This document shows, one piece after another, positions 1-5,815 of a stretch of 26,153 nucleotides of DNA. Position numbers and translations under genes: made by a program. Below the pieces are notes generated by a model that did no database searches, was not told the origin of the DNA, and saw only the letters and a list, made by a program, of their open reading frames with translations. Origin of the DNA: a virus. Each line of letters begins with the position of its first letter. The first letter of the stretch is position 1. The DNA lies in the IMG/VR virus record IMGVR_UViG_3300032331_000291, positions 1 to 26,153 of that record. The stretch is one strand, 5' to 3'.

Positions 1-1
1 A

Positions 2-313
2 TTAGTAGCCACAGTAGCAGCCCAGACTAAAAAAGGATTTGCTTCCTGTGATGCAGGACTTAAATGGTTTACTAAAAAAGGAAAGACTGTGCCAGTTGGT
101 AAGGCGCAGGCTGGGGACATAGTTTTCTTCCAGTTCGATGCAGATGCACAGGCTGACCACGTCGGCATATGTGCTAGCAACGATGGTAAGAAATACCTTA
201 TGGTCTATGAGGGTAATACCTCTGGGGATAATAAGGGTAGCCAGTCAAACGGAGATGGTGTATATCTAAAGAAACGTGCCTACTCCCTAGTAATGGGTGT
301 TGCTCGCCCTTAA
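2..313 (+). CDS. Endolysin, C-terminal part (CHAP/NlpC-P60-like)
   Basis: The reading frame is open from the first bases of the window, so this is the C-terminal 103 residues of a longer protein whose start lies outside. The visible part has the pattern AGDIVFFQF followed about 12 residues later by DHVGI, which is the second half of a CHAP or NlpC/P60 papain-like cysteine peptidase fold; the His of DHVGI would be the catalytic histidine. The catalytic cysteine would lie upstream, possibly outside the window. Such enzymes cut peptidoglycan peptide cross-links or amide bonds to lyse the host. A small membrane protein follows 9 bases downstream, which is the usual lysis-cassette arrangement. CHAP versus NlpC/P60 cannot be settled from this fragment. 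Confidence 0.75.
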   Translation, partial: LVATVAAQTKKGFASCDAGLKWFTKKGKTVPVGKAQAGDIVFFQFDADAQADHVGICASNDGKKYLMVYEGNTSGDNKGSQSNGDGVYLKKRAYSLVMGVARP

Positions 314-322
314 AGGACAAAT

Positions 323-514
323 ATGAATACAACTAAAGTAAAAGCAATTGTAATCTCCTATGCACGTGCAGCATTTGCTGCTGTGCTTGCTCTATACCTT
401 GCTGGTAATACAGATATCAAGGCATTAGCAACAGCAGGAGTTGCAGCAGTAGCAGGACCTCTTCTTAAGGCTTTGGACTCCTCAGCCACAGAATTTGGTC
501 GTGGTAGTAACTAA
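323..514 (+). CDS. Small membrane protein, candidate holin
   Basis: A 63-residue protein starting at an ATG with AAAGGA about 6 bases upstream. It has two short apolar stretches, roughly residues 13-28 (rich in Ala, Leu and Tyr) and 31-50 (Ala/Val/Gly/Leu), separated by a short polar turn containing Asn-Thr-Asp, with a positively charged N-terminus and a polar tail. Size, two possible membrane segments and position directly after the endolysin suggest a holin that lets the endolysin reach the cell wall. I do not recognise a specific holin family, so the role is inferred from context. It is the last gene before a strong terminator. Confidence 0.55.
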   Translation: MNTTKVKAIVISYARAAFAAVLALYLAGNTDIKALATAGVAAVAGPLLKALDSSATEFGRGSN

Positions 515-524
515 GTATATACCC

Positions 525-550
525 CTAATTGGGCTTTAAAGGCCCATTAG
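525..550 (+). other. Intergenic hairpin before terminator
   Basis: CTAAT and GGGC at 525-534 pair with GCCC and ATTAG at 542-550, with one bulged T at 530 and a short loop. It sits between the holin-like stop and the main terminator and has no T-run behind it. It may protect the 3' end of the lysis transcript or act with the following hairpin. Confidence 0.45.
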
Positions 551-560
551 AGACACAAAG

Positions 561-600
561 AACCCCCAACCTAGTAGAGATACTGGGAAGGGGGTTTTTT
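561..600 (+). terminator. Rho-independent terminator of the lysis module
   Basis: AACCCCC (561-567) pairs with GGGGGTT (590-596). Inside it CCTAGTA (570-576) pairs with TACTGGG (581-587) around a GAGA loop, with an A-A internal loop between the two stems, and the stem runs into TTTTTT at 595-600. This is a classic intrinsic terminator for rightward transcription. It lies between convergent genes and may also slow leftward transcription from the methyltransferase gene, although the T-run on that side is poor. Confidence 0.85.
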
Positions 601-601
601 G

Positions 602-1192
602 TCATTTCTTTTGCACCCATAATTGCTGGTTGTCACCAATAATTTCAAGTTCTAACTGCTTGGCCCAACAAAAAAAGTTGATTGCTGACTTAGGTTCATA
701 CAGTGCTCCTTTTTCGTGGGTCCAGGTATAGTCATCAAACGCCATAATACCACCAACCTTTAGATGTTGCCAAGCCATTACTGCGTCATCTAGGACATCT
801 GAGGCGGTATGGCCTGCATCTACATAAATGAAATCATACCACCAGTTACCCTCATCTTCGTGGACGTTTAGAAAATGGTTGGTAGATGTTCTATTAGGAA
901 ATACGTTATTGTAATCTTTTATTCTATGAAGATAACTTTTCCATACACCCTCAAAGTTTATCTCGTTATGGACATCTTCTGTGGGTGAGCCAAGCCAAGT
1001 GTCAACATCGGTAAGTTCTGATGTCTCGTCAGTTAATACATTATCTAACATCCATATACTTGCATCTCCATTAAACACCCCAAGTTGTAGGAACTGTAGG
1101 TCAGGCTTACCCTTGAATTGAGATAAATGAAGTTCAAAGTTTCCTTTAGCGTGCTCATTAAACCAATTAGGATAGGTAGTTGTATCTTCCAT
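602..1192 (-). CDS. Class I SAM-dependent methyltransferase (Methyltransf_24-like)
   Basis: 196 residues. The glycine-rich SAM-binding motif is FLQLGVFNGDAS at residues 34-45. The acidic strand motif is FIYVDAGH at 121-128, followed by a helix and GGIMAFDDY at 147-155. This order (a G-x-G loop, then a D-G/A-H block, then G-G-x-(x)-x-x-D-D) is typical of the Methyltransf_24 group that includes cephalosporin-hydroxylase-like and sugar or small-molecule methyltransferases. The substrate cannot be read from the sequence. The start has AGGAG 7-8 bases upstream. The gene stands alone, leftward, between two rightward operons and shares an intergenic control region with the nuclease operon. A role in glycan or nucleotide modification is only a guess. 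Confidence 0.7.
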   Translation of the reverse strand: MEDTTTYPNWFNEHAKGNFELHLSQFKGKPDLQFLQLGVFNGDASIWMLDNVLTDETSELTDVDTWLGSPTEDVHNEINFEGVWKSYLHRIKDYNNVFPNRTSTNHFLNVHEDEGNWWYDFIYVDAGHTASDVLDDAVMAWQHLKVGGIMAFDDYTWTHEKGALYEPKSAINFFCWAKQLELEIIGDNQQLWVQKK

Positions 1193-1217
1193 AGTTATAC
1201 TCCTAGTTATATATTAT

Positions 1218-1248
1218 AGACCCCTACGGGGTCTTATATAGTATTATA
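1218..1248 (-). promoter_or_regulatory. Possible promoter and 5'-end hairpin of the methyltransferase gene
   Basis: Leftward, a TATAAT hexamer (1248-1243) is followed by a perfect hairpin, AGACCCC / GGGGTCT around TAC (1218-1234), and then the AGGAG of the methyltransferase gene. The hairpin would lie at the very 5' end of the mRNA. No good -35 hexamer stands at 17 bases, so the promoter call is weak, but the hairpin is clear. Confidence 0.4.
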
Positions 1249-1281
1249 TACCTAAGTATACACCTAGGAATACCAATTGAT

Positions 1282-1305
1282 GGTAGGCACTTTATCCTGC
1301 CTACC
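1282..1305. promoter_or_regulatory. Perfect 8-bp inverted repeat, candidate operator
   Basis: GGTAGGCA (1282-1289) and TGCCTACC (1298-1305) form a perfect dyad with an 8-base spacer. It ends just upstream of where the -35 region of the promoter at 1327-1332 would be, and that promoter lacks a TTGACA-like box. A bound activator or repressor is the simplest reading; a transcript hairpin would only matter if transcription starts further upstream. Confidence 0.55.
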
Positions 1306-1326
1306 TACGATGGCTATTGCCTATGA

Positions 1327-1332
1327 TATACT
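1327..1332 (+). promoter_or_regulatory. -10 box of a probable leaderless promoter
   Basis: TATACT ends six bases before the ATG at 1339, so a start at the usual distance would fall on the A of the ATG. There is no Shine-Dalgarno sequence upstream of this ATG. Leaderless mRNAs are common in actinobacteria. This promoter would serve the replication operon. Confidence 0.6.
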
Positions 1333-1338
1333 ACTGCT

Positions 1339-1530
1339 ATGACTATTGAATTGGGTGAATACACCTTACCAGAACATATATCTTACTCCGCATTTACCAC
1401 CTTTATCGACTGTGGCTACCAGTATTATCTAGGTCGACTGTTACAATTACCTGAGGCACCATCTGTATGGTCAGTGGGTGGCTCATCATTTCATACCGCT
1501 ACTGAGTTGTGGGATTTGGAGAACCTATGA
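1339..1530 (+). CDS. Cas4/AddB-like nuclease, N-terminal fragment
   Basis: 63 residues holding the N-terminal signature of RecB/Cas4-type PD-(D/E)XK nucleases: SYSAFTTFIDCGYQYYL (residues 15-31) and GGSSFHTATEL (47-57). Cys25 matches the single N-terminal cysteine of 4Fe-4S 'iron-staple' nucleases and His52 the active-site histidine. The remaining catalytic residues and three cysteines lie in a separate ORF at 1735-2340 in the same reading phase. A stop at 1528-1530 ends this piece right after the GxxxH helix, overlapping the ATG of the next ORF (ATGA). No Shine-Dalgarno precedes the start, in line with leaderless translation. It may be a functional half of a two-chain enzyme or a remnant of a broken gene. 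Confidence 0.65.
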   Translation: MTIELGEYTLPEHISYSAFTTFIDCGYQYYLGRLLQLPEAPSVWSVGGSSFHTATELWDLENL

Positions 1531-1763
1531 TTAGTATAGTTAATGAAGAGGGTGGTATCACCACTATGCAGTGGGAGACTTACAACACCATTATGCGTGA
1601 GCGATATGAGGATGGATTAAGAGAAACTTGGAACGTTGCTATTGGTTCTATCAATTCACTCATTGATAAGACAGTAGATGAGACTGAACTTGCTGGATTG
1701 CAACACGCTAAACTAGCCCTTAGGGAGGCAATAAGTGCTCACCGCTCAAAGTCTATGGGATAA
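1527..1763 (+). CDS. Small ORF lying inside the split nuclease gene
   Basis: 78 residues, of no family I recognise. The ATG at 1527 overlaps the stop of the nuclease N-terminal piece (ATGA) and has GGAG at 1517-1520 six bases upstream. The protein is charged and predicted helical, with MQWETYNTIMRERYEDGLRE near the N-terminus and many Glu, Arg and Leu residues later, and has no cysteines. Its last 29 bases overlap the next ORF in another frame. It separates the two nuclease halves, which are in the same phase as each other, as expected if a segment with length divisible by three had entered one ancestral gene. Its own start signal and phage-like codon use argue that it is translated. Confidence 0.5.
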   Translation: MISIVNEEGGITTMQWETYNTIMRERYEDGLRETWNVAIGSINSLIDKTVDETELAGLQHAKLALREAISAHRSKSMG

Positions 1764-2340
1764 AGCGTGGACCAAAGAAGCAGAGGGTGTTGACTTAACC
1801 TTTGCTCGTGTTGGTGGTAGAACATCTAAAGCATTTCCTAATAGAGAGAACATAGATTTCTGGCAACAGACAGGACCTGAATGGGTTCAGTCTTATATTG
1901 ATTGGCGCAAGGCTAATCATAACTGGAAGATTTGGCATACTCCTGAAGGCGCACCCGCTGTAGAGTTGGGGTTAACTCCTATTTTTGCTGGTGTACCAGT
2001 GAAGATGGTTCTAGATAGAGTGTTTGAAGTCGATGGTGAGTTGGTCGTGGTTGACCTCAAGACTTCACAACAAACCCCAACTTCTACTTTACAACTTGGC
2101 TTCTATAAGTTAGGACTTAAACAAGTCTTGGGTGTAGATGTTAAATATGGTGCATACTGGATGGCTAGGCAAGAGGGTACCTCTGCTATGGTTGATCTAA
2201 CTAGTTACACTGAGGAAAAACTTGAGTACTTAGTTAGTAATTTTGACAAGGCACGCAAGGCTGGTATATTTATTCCTAATACAAACAACTGCAATCGTTG
2301 TGGACTTACAGAATACTGTCAGTTCACTTCGAAGAAATGA
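1735..2340 (+). CDS. Cas4/AddB-like nuclease, C-terminal catalytic fragment
   Basis: 201 residues from a GTG with a near-perfect AGGGAGG at 1722-1728, six bases upstream. It carries the PD-(D/E)XK core: Asp94 in the LDRVFEVDG strand, Asp107-x-Lys109 in VVVDLKTS, and the QxxxY motif Gln120-Tyr124 (QLGFYKLGL). A C-terminal C-x2-C-x5-C (Cys186, 189, 195) is the three-cysteine half of the 4Fe-4S cluster known from AddB and Cas4. The fourth cysteine and the histidine are on the 1339-1530 product. The family includes single-strand exonucleases used in phage recombination and replication. It begins inside the preceding ORF, so translation is probably coupled. Confidence 0.75.
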   Translation: MLTAQSLWDKAWTKEAEGVDLTFARVGGRTSKAFPNRENIDFWQQTGPEWVQSYIDWRKANHNWKIWHTPEGAPAVELGLTPIFAGVPVKMVLDRVFEVDGELVVVDLKTSQQTPTSTLQLGFYKLGLKQVLGVDVKYGAYWMARQEGTSAMVDLTSYTEEKLEYLVSNFDKARKAGIFIPNTNNCNRCGLTEYCQFTSKK

Positions 2341-2348
2341 GAAAAACA

Positions 2349-2738
2349 ATGGCAAACGAAGACTGGAAACTACAAGTTTCCTACAAGACACCATCAGGTG
2401 ATATGATAAACGTACGTGCTAATACTGCTGATGAACTATCAGTATTGTTAGAAGGCGTAGGAGATTACTCTCCACAAATTGCTGCTACTCAGCAAAAGAT
2501 AGTGGGTTCATACGCACTAAACCCGTCCTCAACATCGAGTTCCACTACAAGCACAAGGCCCTCGAGTTACTCCGCTCCAACCCCAGTCTCAGCAGTATCA
2601 GGTACAGCGTCACCCGTATGCAAGCACGGGTCCCGTATATGGCGAGAGGGAATAAGCAAGGCTAGTGGTAAACCGTATGCGTTCTGGTCTTGTCCTTCAC
2701 CGCAAGGAACACCTGACCAATGCAAGCCAGTAAACTAA
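2349..2738 (+). CDS. Zinc-ribbon-tailed protein of the replication operon
   Basis: 129 residues when read from ATG 2349 (MANEDWK). An alternative ATG at 2337 overlaps the upstream stop as ATGA and adds four residues; neither has a strong Shine-Dalgarno. The N-terminal 55 residues look like a small beta-rich domain, followed by a Ser/Thr/Pro-rich linker (about residues 58-88). The tail has Cys91-x-His93 and Cys115-x9-Cys125 around WREGISKASGKPYAFWSCP, resembling zinc-binding tails of proteins that touch single-stranded DNA. Placed between a nuclease and a helicase-like ATPase, it may be a DNA-binding accessory of replication or recombination. The exact function is unknown. Confidence 0.6.
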   Translation: MANEDWKLQVSYKTPSGDMINVRANTADELSVLLEGVGDYSPQIAATQQKIVGSYALNPSSTSSSTTSTRPSSYSAPTPVSAVSGTASPVCKHGSRIWREGISKASGKPYAFWSCPSPQGTPDQCKPVN

Positions 2739-2781
2739 AAGACTGGCATAAATCTTTTTTCGGAACTAGAAAGGAACCAGG

Positions 2782-3564
2782 ATGCGTACACTTGTCAGAT
2801 CAGTTGGTCGTGCCAGTATTGGTGGGGAACCATTACCATCTTGCTTTAAGGCATTTGAATCAAACAAGATCATCATCCGTCGCTCTGAAGTTTCTATGTT
2901 CGCAGCAGCACCAGGAGTGGGAAAGTCCACACTAGCATTAGCATTAGCGCTAAAGATGAAAGTGCCAACACTTTATATCTCAGCAGATACCAATGCTCAT
3001 ACTATGGCTATGCGATTAGCATCTATGATTTCTGGAAAAAACCAAACAGATGTAGAGGGGATGTTACATTCTGATGTTGGTTGGACTAAGGCTACTCTAT
3101 CCAAGAGTAGCCATATAGTCTGGTCATTTGAATCAGCACCAACACTACAAGATATTGATGAAGAAGTTCAAGCCTTTGAAGAACTATGGGGTTGTTCTCC
3201 TACACTTATCATAGTAGATAACTTAATGGATGTAGCCACAGATGGTGGCGAAGAGTTCGCTTCAATGCGTGCTATTATGAAGGAGTTAAAATATCTTGCT
3301 CGTGCTACTAATTCGGCTGTTGTCGTTCTTCATCACACTAGTGAGGCTGTGCTTGGGTCACCGTGTCAGCCACGCTCTGCTATCCAAGGTAAAGTGGCCC
3401 AACTTCCAGCGCTTATATGTACACTTGGTGTTGTCGGAACTTCAATGGGTGTTGCTCCAGTCAAGAACAGATACGGAAGAGCAGACGCAGGTGGTGGACT
3501 AATGACTTGGATTGCATTCAACCCTGAGTATATGTTTGTTGATGACATTCCAGAGAACCATTAG
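2782..3564 (+). CDS. RecA-fold ATPase, DnaB-like replicative helicase
   Basis: 260 residues starting at an ATG with AAAGGA about 8 bases upstream. Walker A is APGVGKST (residues 43-50) and Walker B TLIIVDNL (141-148). A conserved strand ending in VVVLHHTS (180-187) matches the H3-type motif of DnaB/RepA/KaiC-like hexameric ATPases. It lacks the DnaB N-terminal primase-interacting domain, so it is a short helicase comparable to RepA- or gp41-type minimal ATPases. With the primase ORFs a few hundred bases downstream, it most probably unwinds DNA at the phage fork. A RecA-like recombination ATPase is the alternative, but the HHTS block and operon position favour a helicase. Confidence 0.8.
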   Translation: MRTLVRSVGRASIGGEPLPSCFKAFESNKIIIRRSEVSMFAAAPGVGKSTLALALALKMKVPTLYISADTNAHTMAMRLASMISGKNQTDVEGMLHSDVGWTKATLSKSSHIVWSFESAPTLQDIDEEVQAFEELWGCSPTLIIVDNLMDVATDGGEEFASMRAIMKELKYLARATNSAVVVLHHTSEAVLGSPCQPRSAIQGKVAQLPALICTLGVVGTSMGVAPVKNRYGRADAGGGLMTWIAFNPEYMFVDDIPENH

Positions 3565-3565
3565 T

Positions 3566-3769
3566 ATGCCTACCAAAGATATAGGTAGAAGATCTGTTAC
3601 CATTGGGCTTAATACTATCCATTGTTTTGGTGTAGGCTATGAAAGATATCCTATTGTAGAGTGGACTGAAGAACCATTTGCTCCAGTTTGTGCTTGGATA
3701 AATAGATTTGATTTTTTCTTTTTCTTTATTAACTTTACTAAGTATCCTAAGGTGGACTGGCGTGAGTAG
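3566..3769 (+). CDS. Small hypothetical protein with a poly-Phe stretch
   Basis: 67 residues, start ATG one base after the helicase stop; the Shine-Dalgarno is weak. I do not recognise a family. It reads as short beta strands with Trp and Pro (IVEWTEEPFAPVCAWI), then five consecutive phenylalanines within FDFFFFFINF (about residues 48-57), encoded by a T-rich run at 3710-3732. Too short and too uneven for a clear transmembrane helix, although the segment is very apolar. Its last 8 bases overlap the GTG start of the resolvase-like gene (GTGAGTAG), indicating coupled translation. Confidence 0.5.
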   Translation: MPTKDIGRRSVTIGLNTIHCFGVGYERYPIVEWTEEPFAPVCAWINRFDFFFFFINFTKYPKVDWRE

Positions 3770-4115
3770 TTATGGTAAACGCAAGGGTGCTACCTTTGAG
3801 ACGAGTGTAGTTAAGTGGTTACGCTCCAAGGATATACTAGCCGAGAGACTAACTAAGGCTGGTGCTAAAGATGAGGGTGATGTAGTTGCTTTCTTAGATG
3901 GAGCAGCAAACATACTAGAGTTAAAGGCAACAAAGAAGTTAGACTTACCACAGTTCTGGCGTGAGGCTGAGGTTGAGGCAGAGAATTATGCTAAGGCTAG
4001 AGGATTAAAAGAAGTACCATATAAATTTGTAGTAGTTAAACGTAGACAGGCAGGCATAGACAAGGCTTGGGTGGTGGAAGATTTTGAACAATGGATTAAG
4101 AGGGCAGGCAAATGA
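3762..4115 (+). CDS. Holliday-junction-resolvase-like PD-(D/E)XK nuclease
   Basis: 117 residues from GTG 3762, chosen because it overlaps the preceding stop and because the N-terminus SSYGKRKGATFE matches the usual start of the Hjc/VRR-type fold; the longer in-frame extension upstream is mostly encoded by the T-run and looks spurious. Active-site candidates are Glu13, Asp40 in DEGDVV, and Glu53-x-Lys55 in ILELKAT. A helix with Gln64 and many Glu/Ala residues follows. Such enzymes cut branched DNA during recombination-dependent replication or before packaging. It lies between helicase and primase, and the ATGA at 4112-4115 links it to the next gene. Confidence 0.7.
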   Translation: MSSYGKRKGATFETSVVKWLRSKDILAERLTKAGAKDEGDVVAFLDGAANILELKATKKLDLPQFWREAEVEAENYAKARGLKEVPYKFVVVKRRQAGIDKAWVVEDFEQWIKRAGK

Positions 4116-4473
4116 CTTACCAAGTATCAAAGAAATACTTATACACTACGGAGCACAAGTCCGACAAGGAAACGGGCAAGTTAATCTCAAGTGTCCTTTC
4201 CACTCCGACACTCACCAATCAGGAAGCGCTAATCTCAACAATAACATATACATATGCTTTGCCTGTGGAGTCCAAGGTAACAGTTTACAAATTGTCGCAC
4301 AGCAAGAGAGGGTAGATATACGTGAAGCAAAGTCAATCGCAGAAAGAATTACTGGGACAGGCAGTTCAGAAGTACGCGGCAAACATTTATCAGGCAGAAG
4401 ATTACCTGCGAAGCAGGGGAATAACAATGGAAGCAGCACGTCTGGCTCGATTCGGCGTAGTAGGGGAGCCTGA
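4084..4473 (+). CDS. DNA primase zinc-finger subunit (CHC2-like), start uncertain
   Basis: Read from TTG 4084 the frame gives 129 residues. The CHC2 zinc finger is CPFH (37-40) and CFAC (58-61), separated by 17 residues that include an ICFACG strand, followed by the helix SLQIVAQQERVDIREAKSIAERIT. That is the template-sensing domain of DnaG-type primases. The natural-looking start, ATG 4112 with AGAGGGCAGG upstream and ATGA overlap with the resolvase gene, is in the wrong frame by one base; reading the zinc finger needs the TTG or a frame change. The C-terminal 40 residues overlap the TOPRIM ORF and are basic and low in complexity. Zinc finger and TOPRIM domain are thus separate polypeptides here, or joined by a +1 shift. 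Confidence 0.65.
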   Translation: MNNGLRGQANDLPSIKEILIHYGAQVRQGNGQVNLKCPFHSDTHQSGSANLNNNIYICFACGVQGNSLQIVAQQERVDIREAKSIAERITGTGSSEVRGKHLSGRRLPAKQGNNNGSSTSGSIRRSRGA

Positions 4474-4945
4474 AATTGGACACGAACAATTCCAAGGAAG
4501 ATTATCTATACCGTATATTACAAAGAGTGGCGTAGTTGATTTAAGATTTAGATCTCTTAACCCAGCAGTCGAACCTAAGTATATGGGTATGACTGGGGCT
4601 GAGACCAAGATGTATAATGTATTAGATATAGAACGAGCAGGCGATTTTATAGGAGTGTGTGAAGGTGAATTGGATACAGTTACTTTGTCTAGTTGCGTGG
4701 GTATTCCTTGTGTCGGTGTACCTGGTGCCAACAGTTGGAAGAAACATTATACAAGATTACTCGCAGACTTTGAAAGAGTATATGTATTTGCAGATGGAGA
4801 TCAACCAGGCAAAGAGTTTGCCAATAGTCTCGCAAGGGAGTTGCCCGTCACTATCGTGCAGTTGCCAGACGGAGAAGATGTGAACAGTGCATATGTAAAG
4901 TATGGCTCTGATTACATTAGAGATAGGGCTGGATTAAATGGATAG
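4322..4945 (+). CDS. DNA primase TOPRIM subunit
   Basis: 207 residues from GTG 4322, with AGAGGG about 9 bases upstream; an internal ATG at 4427 has a better AGGGGA but would delete the conserved helix AEDYLRSRGIT. Residues 20-70 match the N-terminal RNA-polymerase core of DnaG-type primases. The TOPRIM core has VCEGELD (112-118, Glu114 catalytic) and VFADGDQPG (155-163, Asp158 and Asp160 for metal). It synthesises primers or, with its zinc-finger partner at 4084-4473, forms the primase. No C-terminal helicase-binding domain is present, so contact with the 2782-3564 ATPase would be by another route. The stop overlaps the next ATG. Confidence 0.8.
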   Translation: MKQSQSQKELLGQAVQKYAANIYQAEDYLRSRGITMEAARLARFGVVGEPEIGHEQFQGRLSIPYITKSGVVDLRFRSLNPAVEPKYMGMTGAETKMYNVLDIERAGDFIGVCEGELDTVTLSSCVGIPCVGVPGANSWKKHYTRLLADFERVYVFADGDQPGKEFANSLARELPVTIVQLPDGEDVNSAYVKYGSDYIRDRAGLNG

Positions 4946-5276
4946 AAGCATACCACCTTGCCCTGAATGTGGCGAGCATTTTGAAAATGTATTCCAAGCA
5001 ACAGATCATTTGCTGGAAGATGATGAAGAGTTTGACCCAGCATTAATGTTGCCCAATGGGGCTAAGTTAATGATAGGTTCTTTACTTAGGTGTCTGTATA
5101 AATATGCAGACAAACCAGATCAGTTAAGAACTATAACCCAGTCTACATATATGACATTGTTTACGGCAGAGACTCAGCCCGAAGCAATCAAAGATATAGT
5201 AGAAGAGATGATAATCGAATCACAGATGATGGAAATAGATAATGAACTCAAGCAACTACTGGAAGAGGGGAAGTGA
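4938..5276 (+). CDS. Hypothetical protein with N-terminal CxxC
   Basis: 112 residues; the ATG overlaps the TOPRIM stop (ATGGATAG). The N-terminus has Cys8-x2-Cys11 and His14 or His24, similar to half of a C2H2 or zinc-ribbon finger (PCPECGEHFENVFQATDHLL). Residues 25-35 are very acidic (LLEDDEEFDP), followed by helices and an acidic C-terminus. No family recognised. The position after the primase suggests an accessory of replication, but nothing in the sequence proves it. Confidence 0.5.
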   Translation: MDRSIPPCPECGEHFENVFQATDHLLEDDEEFDPALMLPNGAKLMIGSLLRCLYKYADKPDQLRTITQSTYMTLFTAETQPEAIKDIVEEMIIESQMMEIDNELKQLLEEGK

Positions 5277-5279
5277 AGA

Positions 5280-5660
5280 ATGGCAGATTATAATCCACTT
5301 GGAGGAACAAGGTTTCCATATAAGTCAAGTGCAGAAGATGGATGGGAGACTCGTAGTTACCCTGACAGTGCCTCTTTTGAGTCAGCAGTTGGAGCAACAT
5401 ACCAAGAACTATTAGATCTATTGTTAACTAAACATAAGGATTACGGCCCAAAGAATATTGCTGACGCACCTGGTGGTGCCATCAATGGACTGCGTGTGCG
5501 TATGCACGATAAGTTAGCACGCATAAATAACTTATATGAATATATGGAAGACACTAACGGGTTTCAACCACAGCACGAATCCATTGAAGATTCCTTCAAG
5601 GATATGGCAAACTATGCAATCATAGGGTTGCTAGTACTGAGAGGACAGTGGAACAAATGA
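5280..5660 (+). CDS. Nmad1/DUF1599-like nucleotide-modification-associated protein
   Basis: 126 residues, ATG preceded by AGAGGGGAAG. The core KHKDYGPKNI (51-60) and GLRVRMHDKLARINNLYE, then ESIEDSFKDMANYAIIGLL near the C-terminus, fit the DUF1599 / nucleotide modification associated domain 1 pattern, an all-helical fold related to MazG-type pyrophosphohydrolases. The paired D/E clusters (HDK, EDSFKD) would bind metal. Family members sit next to phage genes for modified nucleotides, so a role in nucleotide-pool control or DNA modification is likely but not demonstrable here. The stop overlaps the next ATG (ATGA). Confidence 0.65.
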   Translation: MADYNPLGGTRFPYKSSAEDGWETRSYPDSASFESAVGATYQELLDLLLTKHKDYGPKNIADAPGGAINGLRVRMHDKLARINNLYEYMEDTNGFQPQHESIEDSFKDMANYAIIGLLVLRGQWNK

Positions 5661-5815
5661 TAGTAGCGGGACCTGCACTAATAGAAGGAACAGTTAAAAC
5701 TGACGCTGGCAAAAAACTTTACAAAGAAGTAGAAGAAAAATTTCCAGTTGAGTTGTGGACAACTGTGTTAAAGGGTATATGGGAAATAGAAAAAGAGTTA
5801 GAAGGAACTGAATGA
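5657..5815 (+). CDS. Small hypothetical protein, 52 residues
   Basis: A short ORF that exactly fills the gap between two genes, with ATGA overlaps at both ends (5657-5660 and 5812-5815), which is strong evidence for translation. The product starts MIVAGPALIEG and ends with an acidic amphipathic helix (WEIEKELEGTE). It has no cysteines and no membrane segment. Function unknown. Confidence 0.55.
   Translation: MIVAGPALIEGTVKTDAGKKLYKEVEEKFPVELWTTVLKGIWEIEKELEGTE

Noticed and set aside
1527-1739. Group I intron or intein between the nuclease halves
   Set aside because: The piece has its own ribosome site and ORF, boundaries do not show the U before and G at the end in a frame-preserving arrangement, and no intein splice residues (N-terminal Cys/Ser, C-terminal His-Asn) are present.
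4112-4315. ORF in frame with ATG 4112 and a good ribosome site
   Set aside because: Its product has no zinc-finger motif while the overlapping frame has a complete CHC2 finger; best explained as a one-base displacement from the true frame.
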